From Nocardia grenadensis NBRC 108939 (GTDB lineage Bacteria; Actinomycetota; Actinomycetes; Mycobacteriales; Mycobacteriaceae): 64,000 bases of DNA. Below are positions 33,803-40,976 of the stretch, piece after piece; the first letter of the stretch is position 1; every line of letters starts with the position of its first letter. Location: the NCBI RefSeq assembly GCF_001613445.1, contig NZ_BDCJ01000024.1, positions 1-64,000 on the forward strand. The letters run 5' to 3'. The notes beneath the pieces are model-generated. The model searched no databases and was not told where the DNA came from. It worked only from the letters and a program-made list of their open reading frames with translations. Both the position numbers and the translations under genes were made by a program.

Positions 33803-35059
33803 CTATCGGGGCGCGGGACGCGGTTCCGGCTGCGGGGGCAGCGGTGCGGCGCCGGGCAGCGGCTTGGGCGTCGAACGGCCGGAGTTGGGCGGCGGTACGG
33901 GTTCCTGGCCGTTGATGAGCAACCGGCCCCGCGCCGGACCCACGATCGGCGCGAAACCCTCCTGGTCGGCACCCTTTCCGATCATGCAGTCGAGTTTTCG
34001 GCTACCCGCCAGCCAGCTGCGTACGTCGATGAAGTCGAAGAACACCGTGAGGGTCTTGTCCCGCAGCACATGGGGGCCGCCGAGATAGTCGTTGGTGAGC
34101 CGGCCGCATTCCTCTTCCAGGTACCGGTCCTGGTCCTCCTTGGCCGGCGGCCCGCCCGGGAAGCGCTGGGACAGATCCACGGTGGCCGCGATCTCGACGG
34201 CGTGTTCCTGACCGCAATCGATCGGATCGGTCGGGAGGTTCTGGTTGATACCGAGGCAGACGCCGGTTTCGTAGACCTTCGACTGGTCACCGTCGGATAC
34301 CCGGCCCGTGGTGGCGATCGGATTACCGCTGAGGCCCGGGACCTGCAGCCCGCAACGCAGGATCCGGTCGCCGGAGTTGATCCAGCCGTCGTTGCTCGGA
34401 TACATGAGTCCGACGGCGTAGCGGCCGCGCGGATCGAGCCGTCCGTTCAGGTACCGCTGGGCGGCGGGCACGCAGTGTTCCTCGCGGAGCTCGGTAAGCC
34501 GCAGGGAATCCGGCCACGGCGCCGCGGGCCCGAACTCGGAGCCGGGATAGACGCTCAGGTCGATGGTGTCGGTGACCTCGAAGAGATGATCATCGGCGCA
34601 GCCGAGTTCGACCAGATCGGAATGGTCGGGTTTGGTCCAGGTGAGACAGTCGCCGGTGCCGACGGAGGCGAATACCTTGTCGGCCTTGGCCACCGAACCA
34701 CCCGGGCTGCGGGCCTGCAGATTGGAATCGTTGTCGAACCCACTGACGAGCATGGTGCCCAGTGCCGCGACCACCGCGCCCATGGCGACCGCGAGCAGGC
34801 CCCAGCGCAACCTGGGCGCCGGTATCCGGCGCGGGTTTCCCCCGGTCCGGCGGGAACCGCCCGGCGCACCGGCACCGGAGCGGTTCCGGCGCTGCCCGGC
34901 CGCCGCGCTCCGGTCCGGGGACTCCGATGCTGCCGGCCCATCGGACCGCGGACGCGCCGCATCGGTCCTGCGACCGCGGCCCGGGCGGGCGGCACGCGAG
35001 CGCAACGATTGGGCGCCGCGAGGGCCGCGCCGGCTGGTGGGCTCAGTTTCGGAGGACAT
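33803..35059 (-). CDS. Septum-formation family membrane protein
   Basis: 418 residues: Arg/Pro/Ser-rich cytoplasmic tail (1-84), one helix (LLAVAMGAVVAALGTMLVSGF) and two Septum_form-like extracytoplasmic repeats with paired cysteines (GDCLTW...ELGCADDHLFEVT; GVCLGINQ...PIDCGQEHAVEIAATVDL). The tail is Pro rich. It resembles Rv3835, divergently placed from serS here as there. A role in division or envelope is inferred from family only. Confidence 0.85.
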   Translation of the reverse strand: MSSETEPTSRRGPRGAQSLRSRAARPGRGRRTDAARPRSDGPAASESPDRSAAAGQRRNRSGAGAPGGSRRTGGNPRRIPAPRLRWGLLAVAMGAVVAALGTMLVSGFDNDSNLQARSPGGSVAKADKVFASVGTGDCLTWTKPDHSDLVELGCADDHLFEVTDTIDLSVYPGSEFGPAAPWPDSLRLTELREEHCVPAAQRYLNGRLDPRGRYAVGLMYPSNDGWINSGDRILRCGLQVPGLSGNPIATTGRVSDGDQSKVYETGVCLGINQNLPTDPIDCGQEHAVEIAATVDLSQRFPGGPPAKEDQDRYLEEECGRLTNDYLGGPHVLRDKTLTVFFDFIDVRSWLAGSRKLDCMIGKGADQEGFAPIVGPARGRLLINGQEPVPPPNSGRSTPKPLPGAAPLPPQPEPRPAPR

Positions 35060-35206
35060 CGCGGTCCATCATGGCAGCGCCGCACCCGAACGTGCCACGA
35101 ACCCGGCCGATCGGGATCGCGCGAGTGTTGTCCGAAGAGGGTCTGCGGCGGGTCGGGGCGATACTCGGTTGAGGCGAGAATTCCGCGACCATTACGCTGG
35201 TCAGCC

Positions 35207-36469
35207 ATGATCGACCTCCGCCTCCTGCGCGATGATCCCGAGCTGGTCCGCGCCTCGCAGCGAGCCCGGGGCGAGAACCCGGCCCTCGTCGACGCGCTGC
35301 TCACCGCCGACCACGCGCGCCGGTCCGCGATCGCGACCGCCGATAAATTGCGTGCCGAGCACAAGGCCATGGGCAAGCAGGTCGGCAAGGCGAGCAAGGA
35401 GGAGCGCCCGGCGTTGCTCGCACAGGCCCAGGAGATGTCGGTGCGGGTCAAGGAGGCCGAGACCGCCCAGCATGCCGCCGAGGCCGAACTGCAGGAGGCG
35501 CACCGGGCGATATCGAATGTCGTCCAGGAGGGGGCGCCCGCGGGCGGCGAGGACGATTACGTCCTGCTCGAGACCGTCGGCGAAGTACCCGAATTCGATT
35601 TCACTCCGCGTGATCACCTGGAACTGGGTGAGGCGCTGGGGCTGATGGATATGGAGCGCGGCGCGAAGGTCTCGGGGTCGCGGTTCTATTTCCTCACCGG
35701 ATACGGCGCGCTCCTGCAGCTGGGTCTGCTGCAACTGGCGGCCCAGCGGGCGGTGGCCAACGGTTTCACCATGATGATCCCGCCGGTACTGGTCCGGCCC
35801 GAGATCATGGCGGGCACCGGTTTCCTGGGGCAGCACTCGGCCGAGGTGTACCACCTGGAAGAAGACGATCTGTACCTGGTCGGTACCTCCGAGGTGCCGC
35901 TGGCCGGCTATCACGCCGACGAGATCCTGGACCTCGCCGCCGGGCCGAAGCGCTACGCGGGCTGGTCGTCGTGTTTCCGGCGGGAGGCCGGTAGCTACGG
36001 CAAGGACACCCGCGGCATCATCCGGGTGCACCAGTTCGACAAGGTCGAGATGTTCGTCTACTGCCGTCCCGAGGACGCCGACGCCGAACACCGGCGGTTG
36101 CTGTCCTGGGAGCGGGATATGCTCGCCGCCCTCGACGTGCCCTATCGGATCATCGATGTCGCCGCCGGTGACCTGGGCAGTTCGGCCGCGCGGAAATTCG
36201 ACTGCGAGGCCTGGGTGCCCAGCCAGGGTACCTATCGCGAGCTGACCTCGACGTCGAACTGCACGACCTTCCAGGCACGCCGGCTGTCGGTCCGTTATCG
36301 CGACGAGAACGGTAAGCCGCAGACCGCCGCGACGCTCAACGGCACGCTCGCCACCACCCGGTGGCTGGTCGCGCTGCTGGAGAACCATCAGCAGGCCGAC
36401 GGTTCGGTGCGGGTTCCCGCAGCTCTGGTGCCTTTTGTCGGGACCGACCTGCTCGCTCCACCGAACTGA
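35207..36469 (+). CDS. serS: Seryl-tRNA synthetase
   Basis: 420 residues: N-terminal tRNA-binding coiled coil (MIDLRLLRDDPELVRASQRARG to about 110) and class II core with LVGTSEVPLAGYHADEIL, motif 2 CFRREAGSYGKDTRGIIRVHQFDKVE and motif 3 ELTSTSNCTTFQARRLSVRYR...NGTLATTRWLVALLE. It charges tRNA-Ser. The ATG at 35207 is fixed by family alignment; the open frame upstream is not coding. A CGGGTA/TACCCG hairpin follows. Confidence 0.96.
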   Translation: MIDLRLLRDDPELVRASQRARGENPALVDALLTADHARRSAIATADKLRAEHKAMGKQVGKASKEERPALLAQAQEMSVRVKEAETAQHAAEAELQEAHRAISNVVQEGAPAGGEDDYVLLETVGEVPEFDFTPRDHLELGEALGLMDMERGAKVSGSRFYFLTGYGALLQLGLLQLAAQRAVANGFTMMIPPVLVRPEIMAGTGFLGQHSAEVYHLEEDDLYLVGTSEVPLAGYHADEILDLAAGPKRYAGWSSCFRREAGSYGKDTRGIIRVHQFDKVEMFVYCRPEDADAEHRRLLSWERDMLAALDVPYRIIDVAAGDLGSSAARKFDCEAWVPSQGTYRELTSTSNCTTFQARRLSVRYRDENGKPQTAATLNGTLATTRWLVALLENHQQADGSVRVPAALVPFVGTDLLAPPN

Positions 36470-36490
36470 TGTGGTTGCGCGGCGAGAAAT

Positions 36491-36509
36491 CGGGTACTTC
36501 ATATACCCG
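36491..36509 (+). terminator. Hairpin after serS
   Basis: A 6-bp stem CGGGTA/TACCCG with 7-base AT-rich loop, 22 bases after the serS stop. It is weak and has no T-run. Confidence 0.35.
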
Positions 36510-36621
36510 GTTGGGTCGCCGGTGAGCTGATCAGTTGTTTAGGCTGTTCATCGTGCGAGGAAGCGGGTCTCGCGGCGATACCCGAACGCGGGTACGGGCC
36601 GCGTCTGGTGTGGCAACGGCC

Positions 36622-38409
36622 ATGGTCATGTCCCGGACCACCGGGGCCTTCTATGTCATGGGCGGGGTCCTCGGTCTGCTGGTGACCGTGATCGCGCCCA
36701 CCCAGGTGCTGTACCCGGGCGACGAGGGCAACCGGATGCTGGTCGGTTCGGCCGCGGCGGTCGCTCTGTTGCTGGGGATCAGCCTGCTCGGGTGGGGCCG
36801 GCGGATGCCGCACTGGCTGCACCACGTGTACGTCGTGCTGGCGACGGTTCTGGTGACCATCGCCGTGCACTCGTTCCCCAATACCGTCGCCGCGATCACA
36901 CTCGCCTCGTTCTACGTGTTCGTGGCCTGCGACGCCGCGCTGTTCTTCGCCTGGACACAGGCCGCGGCCCATATCGCGCTGTGTATGGCCCTGTGCCTGT
37001 GGGTGCTGCCGACCCGCGCCGGTCTGCCGTGGTGGTCCGGGCTCATCCCGGCGGGTATCACCTTCGGCGTCGGGGTCGTGGTGGGCATCCTGACCCGGAT
37101 GGCGTCGGAGGCCGATATCGACACCCTCACCGGGTTGCTGAACCGCCGGGGTTTCGATCGCGCGCTCAATACCGCGCTGGAACAGGCCGACCGTTCCGGC
37201 CAGGCGCTCGCGCTGGTCCTGGTGGACCTGGACCGTTTCCAGAAGGTCAACGATCATCTGGGGCACCGTGCCGGTGACGCCGTGCTGCAGAAGGTAGCCG
37301 ATACCTGGGCCGCGCTGCTCGGGCCCGAGCAGCGCCTGGCCCGCTACGGCGGTGACGTGTTCGCGGCGCTGCTGCCGGGCACCACCGAGCAGGCTGCCAT
37401 CCTGCTCACCGAGGAGCTGCGTGCCGCGGTGAGCACCGGATGTTCGGCGGGTGTCACCTCCTGGCAGCCGGGGGAATCGGCGTCGTTGCTGGTCAGCCGG
37501 GCCGATGTGGGGCTGTACCGGGCCAAGCAGGCGGGCCGCAACCGCACGGTACTGGAGTCGGGGCATCGCACTCCGCTGGCTGTGGAGCTGCGCGAAGCCA
37601 TCGACAACGGCAGCCTGGACGTGCACTACCAGCCGATTGTCAGCCTCAGCGACGGCGGTGAGAAAGCGGTGGGGGTGGAAGCGCTGCTGCGCTGGTCGTC
37701 CAGCGCCCAGCCCGATGTCACCACCGAAGGACTGATCCGGGTCGCCGAGGAATACGACCTCATCGCCGACCTGGACGAACTGGTTCTGCGCCGGGCCTGC
37801 GCCGATGCCGCCCAGTTACAGGAGACGTTCGCCGCGCTGGAGCTGACCCTGAATGTGAACGTGAGCGGTCTGGAATTGGCGGAGTCGGGATACGCGGACA
37901 AGGTGGCCGCGATCCTCGAGACCACCGGCTGGCCGGCGGAGCAGTTGGTGCTGGAGGTGACCGAGACCGAACTGGCCGCCGAATCCGATACCGCCATCGC
38001 GAATCTGCATACGCTGCGCGACCGCGGCGTGCGGATCGCCATCGACGATTTCGGTACCGGGTACTCCTCGCTGAGCCGGTTGGCGACCCTGCCCAGCGAC
38101 ATCATCAAGGTGGACCAGTCGTTCGTGGCCGCCATCCGCTCCGATTCGCCGGCCCCGCCGCTGCTCGGTGTGATCGCGGCCCTGAGCAAATCCCTGGATC
38201 TGCAGGTCATCGCCGAAGGCGTGGAGACCGAGCACCAGGCGGCCGTACTGACCGAACTGGGTTTCGCGCTGGCGCAGGGTTACCACTACAGCGATTCGCA
38301 TCCGGTGGCCGAATTGATCGGCGATATGAACAGCGGCCGCCTCGGTGCGCTGAGCGCTCGCGCGCTGGGCGATGCCACGGCCGACGAGAACGGCTGGGTC
38401 CCGCTGTGA
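36622..38409 (+). CDS. Membrane GGDEF/EAL protein, likely c-di-GMP phosphodiesterase
   Basis: About 595 residues: a 6-helix membrane sensor (FYVMGGVLGLLVTVIAPTQVL to GVGVVVGILTRM), a GGDEF domain beginning DIDTLTGLLNRRGFDRAL and an EAL domain. The cyclase signature is RYGGDVF, so the catalytic Glu is lost. The EAL domain is intact: VGVEALLRW, LNVNVSG, LEVTETEL, AIDDFGTGYSSLSRL, IIKVDQSF, IAEGVETEHQA. It should therefore degrade c-di-GMP, with the GGDEF perhaps sensing GTP. GTG 36553 or the frame opening at 36535 are alternative starts. Confidence 0.88.
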   Translation: MVMSRTTGAFYVMGGVLGLLVTVIAPTQVLYPGDEGNRMLVGSAAAVALLLGISLLGWGRRMPHWLHHVYVVLATVLVTIAVHSFPNTVAAITLASFYVFVACDAALFFAWTQAAAHIALCMALCLWVLPTRAGLPWWSGLIPAGITFGVGVVVGILTRMASEADIDTLTGLLNRRGFDRALNTALEQADRSGQALALVLVDLDRFQKVNDHLGHRAGDAVLQKVADTWAALLGPEQRLARYGGDVFAALLPGTTEQAAILLTEELRAAVSTGCSAGVTSWQPGESASLLVSRADVGLYRAKQAGRNRTVLESGHRTPLAVELREAIDNGSLDVHYQPIVSLSDGGEKAVGVEALLRWSSSAQPDVTTEGLIRVAEEYDLIADLDELVLRRACADAAQLQETFAALELTLNVNVSGLELAESGYADKVAAILETTGWPAEQLVLEVTETELAAESDTAIANLHTLRDRGVRIAIDDFGTGYSSLSRLATLPSDIIKVDQSFVAAIRSDSPAPPLLGVIAALSKSLDLQVIAEGVETEHQAAVLTELGFALAQGYHYSDSHPVAELIGDMNSGRLGALSARALGDATADENGWVPL

Positions 38410-38468
38410 AGTCCGGCCGGTAGCCGCTCGCGTTCCCGACGTCCGCGGTGCGAACCCGAGAAAACCGC

Positions 38469-38497
38469 TTGACCCGCGCACACGCCTCGCGGATGCT
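38469..38497 (+). promoter_or_regulatory. Sigma-70-type promoter for a leaderless leader ORF
   Basis: TTGACC (38469-38474), a 17-base spacer and GATGCT (38492-38497) are followed after seven bases by the ATG at 38505. This spacing puts the expected transcript start on the ATG itself, as in actinobacterial leaderless mRNAs. Confidence 0.55.
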
Positions 38498-38504
38498 GAT
38501 CGCT

Positions 38505-38531
38505 ATGCGACTGGTCTTCTACCACTGTTGA
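38505..38531 (+). CDS. Eight-codon leader ORF MRLVFYHC
   Basis: ATG at 38505 opens eight codons (MRLVFYHC) ending in TGA at 38529. It is in frame with the MFS transporter that follows. A 9-bp hairpin begins right after the stop and overlaps a second, competing hairpin. This is the layout of a ribosome-controlled attenuator. The alternative is that TGA is a nonsense mutation at codon 9 of the transporter gene. Confidence 0.45.
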   Translation: MRLVFYHC

Positions 38532-38563
38532 GCCGGAACCACGGGTTCCGGCCGTAGGGCCGG
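38532..38563 (+). promoter_or_regulatory. Two mutually exclusive hairpins, attenuator candidate
   Basis: Hairpin A pairs GCCGGAACC (38532-38540) with GGTTCCGGC (38544-38552), 9 bp around ACG. Hairpin B pairs CCGGCC (38548-38553) with GGCCGG (38558-38563), 6 bp around GTAG. They share bases 38548-38552, so only one can form. A ribosome paused on the leader ORF would choose between them. Confidence 0.5.
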
Positions 38564-39896
38564 ACGACGCGCGCTCGCCCTGCGAGCGACCCTGTTCGCT
38601 GCGACCGGGGACCTGGTCCCCTACTACGCGCTGTACGCGCTCCTCTTCGCCGACCACGACTTCGGTCCGGGACAGATCTCGCTCCTGCTGGCCTGCTGGT
38701 CGGTGACGGCCTTTCTGTTCGAGGTCCCCTCCGGCGCGTGGGCGGATACGGTGTCCCGGCGTGGGCTGCTGATCCTGAACGGCTTGCTGATGACGGCCGG
38801 TTTCGTGGTGTGGACGGTGGCGCCGTCCTTTATCGGCTTCGCGCTCGGGTTCGTGCTGTGGGGCGTGGCCGGTTCGCTGCGCTCCGGAACCTTCGAGGCG
38901 CTGCTCTACGACGAGCTCGCCGCCCACGGTGCGGCCCGTGCCTATGCCCGGGTGATCGGTTACACCCGGATGGGGAGCGAATCGAGCGCGGTGCTCGCGA
39001 TCCTCGCCGCGACCCCGCTGTACCTGTGGGGCGGGTACGCGCTCGTGGGCTGGGTCAGTGTGGGCTGCGCTGTACTGCACACCGCGCTGGCCACGAGCCT
39101 GCCCGCGGCCCCGAAATTCGTCTCGGCCGCCGACGTGGGCGAGCTGGCGGAGGTGAGTGCGGAGGGCGCGACCCCGGCGGTGATCACTCCGAGTCCGCGG
39201 CCGGTGATCTCGGGTCCGGGGGCTCCGGCCGTGCCCGGACCGGGAACGCTGGGGCGGTATGTGCTGATGCTGCGGACCGGTGTCGCCGAGGCGGGCCGGA
39301 TCCGGGTGGTCCGGCACGGGGTGGTGCTCGGGGCACTGCTCTACGGGATCACCGCGTTCGACGAGTACTTCGGGCTGGTCGCCGGCGAAGCGGGCGTGGC
39401 CACTTCATTCGTTCCCGTACTGGTCGGCGTGACCGTGCTCGGTTCGCTGCTCGGTTCGCTGCTGGCCGGGCGGACCGAAGCGCTTCCCGCGCGCACCCTG
39501 GCGTGGGCGCTGGGGGCGGCCGGTGCGCTGTTCGGTGCGGGCGCGGTGGTGGCCGGGCTCGCGGTGCGCTGGCCGGGCGCGGTCTATCTCTGCACCGGGC
39601 TCGGTTTCGCGTCGATCGCCGCCGCCTACGGGGTGGTGTACAACGCGGCGATCGTCGCCGAAGCCCGGCTCCAGGACGCCATCAGCGGTCCCGCGCGGGC
39701 CACGGTGATGTCGGTGTCCGGACTGCTGGAGGAACTGCTGTCGCTGGCGGTTTTCGGGTTCGTCGCGGCGGCCACACTGTGGCTTTCGGTCTCCTCGACG
39801 ATCGCGCTGCTGGGCATCGCCATCCTGGCGCTGGGCGGATTGACGCCGTTCTGGCTGCCGCCCCGGCCGGAATCGGCGACCGCGGCGGAGGCCTGA
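38532..39896 (+). CDS. MFS transporter without an ordinary start codon
   Basis: The frame is open from 38532 and MFS homology starts near 38571 (ALALRATLFAATGDLVPYYALYALLF, helix 1), then VTAFLFEVPSGAWADTVSRRGLLIL with motif A, and about ten more helices to 39896. The first GTG in frame is 38703, inside helix 2, and would delete helix 1. No ATG, GTG or TTG lies between the TGA at 38529 and helix 1; CTG at 38580 is the nearest candidate. Either initiation is non-canonical, or the true start is 38505 and the gene is broken at codon 9. Substrate unknown. Confidence 0.7.
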   Translation, partial: AGTTGSGRRAGRRALALRATLFAATGDLVPYYALYALLFADHDFGPGQISLLLACWSVTAFLFEVPSGAWADTVSRRGLLILNGLLMTAGFVVWTVAPSFIGFALGFVLWGVAGSLRSGTFEALLYDELAAHGAARAYARVIGYTRMGSESSAVLAILAATPLYLWGGYALVGWVSVGCAVLHTALATSLPAAPKFVSAADVGELAEVSAEGATPAVITPSPRPVISGPGAPAVPGPGTLGRYVLMLRTGVAEAGRIRVVRHGVVLGALLYGITAFDEYFGLVAGEAGVATSFVPVLVGVTVLGSLLGSLLAGRTEALPARTLAWALGAAGALFGAGAVVAGLAVRWPGAVYLCTGLGFASIAAAYGVVYNAAIVAEARLQDAISGPARATVMSVSGLLEELLSLAVFGFVAAATLWLSVSSTIALLGIAILALGGLTPFWLPPRPESATAAEA

Positions 39897-39949
39897 GCCG
39901 CGGGTGGACGGCCCGGGCGCGGCGGCCGTTGGCGTCGTAGGGTGCGGTC

Positions 39950-40921
39950 ATGGTTTCGCGGCGGTGGGGTCTGGGTTCCGGGCTGTTGATCGGAGCCGGG
40001 GTCGCGGTTCAGGGACGGATCAACGGTGAGCTGGGGGCGCGGCTGCAGGATGGGGTCGCGGCGGCGGTGGTGAGCTTCGGTAGCGGGTTCCTGGTGCTGG
40101 CGGTGGCAGTGCTGTTCGGTCCCCGGCTCCGGGCGGGGCTGCGGGCGGTCCGCCGCTCGCTCGCCGCGGGCGAACTGCGGCCCTGGCAGTTGCTGGGCGG
40201 GTTGTTCGGCGGGTTGTTCGTGGCGAGTCAGTCGCTGACCGTCGCCGCGCTCGGGGTCACGGCGTTCACGGTCGCGGCAGTATCCGGTCAGCTGCTGAGC
40301 AGTCTGATCGTGGATCGGCTCGGGGTGGGCCCGGGCGGCCGCACCCCGGTCACCGCGGCGCGGCTCGGCGGCGCGGTGCTGGCGGTGGGCGCGGTACTAC
40401 TGGCCGGCTCCGGGGGCTCGGCGCCGGTCTCGCTGCGCACCTCGTCGTGGCTCGAAGGTGTGCCCGGACCACTGCTCCTGCTGCTACCCGCGGCGGCCGG
40501 CATCGGGCTGGCCTGGCAGCAGGCGTGGAACGGCCGGATCGGGGCGACGGGGAGCCCGTTCGCCGCCACGGTGATCAATTTCGCTGTCGGGCTGCTGGGT
40601 CTGCTGATCGTGGAAGCGCTGGTGGTGGCCCGGGCCGGTGCACCGGCCGAGTTCCCCCGCGAACCGTGGCTGTACCTGGGCGGTGTGATCGGGGTGCTGT
40701 TCATCGCCGCCGGGGTGCTGGTGGTGCGGTGGGTCGGGGTACTGCTGATGGGGCTGAGCACGGTGGCCGGCCAGTTGACGGCATCGCTCGTTCTCGACTG
40801 GGCGCTGCCCACGGGCGCCGAGCTGTCCCTGGTGAAACTGCTCGGTTGTGTCCTGACCCTGACCGCGGTGGTTGTCGCGGCGAAAGCACCGGTACCGGGG
40901 GATCGCGAACCCGTGCGCTGA
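39950..40921 (+). CDS. DMT-superfamily transporter, YdcZ/DUF606 type
   Basis: 323 residues, about ten helices in two homologous halves: GLLIGAGVAVQGRINGELGARL and GGLFGGLFVASQSLTVAALGVTAFTVAAVSGQLLSSLIVDRLG in the first, AGIGLAWQQAWNGRIG in the second. The Q-x-R-I-N-G-E-L / QQAWNGRIG pair marks the YdcZ family. Substrate unknown. Starts at ATG 39950, 53 bases after the MFS stop, so it may be co-transcribed with it. Confidence 0.88.
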   Translation: MVSRRWGLGSGLLIGAGVAVQGRINGELGARLQDGVAAAVVSFGSGFLVLAVAVLFGPRLRAGLRAVRRSLAAGELRPWQLLGGLFGGLFVASQSLTVAALGVTAFTVAAVSGQLLSSLIVDRLGVGPGGRTPVTAARLGGAVLAVGAVLLAGSGGSAPVSLRTSSWLEGVPGPLLLLLPAAAGIGLAWQQAWNGRIGATGSPFAATVINFAVGLLGLLIVEALVVARAGAPAEFPREPWLYLGGVIGVLFIAAGVLVVRWVGVLLMGLSTVAGQLTASLVLDWALPTGAELSLVKLLGCVLTLTAVVVAAKAPVPGDREPVR

Positions 40922-40925
40922 TCAT

Positions 40926-40964
40926 GCGCCGGGCCCCGGAAGTGGGACATCCGGGGCCCGGCGC
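40926..40964. terminator. Strong convergent terminator hairpin
   Basis: A perfect 15-bp stem (40926-40940 with 40950-40964) and 9-base loop between the DMT transporter and the copper ATPase, which converge. GC-rich without a T-run, usable from both sides. Confidence 0.75.
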
Positions 40965-40976
40965 GGTCGTGCTCGG

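Noticed and set aside
36499..37626. 375-codon minus-strand ORF opposite the GGDEF/EAL gene
   Set aside because: Antisense shadow without domain match.
38529..38531. Selenocysteine at the TGA before the MFS gene
   Set aside because: MFS transporters have no selenocysteine and the hairpin fits an attenuator better than a bacterial SECIS.
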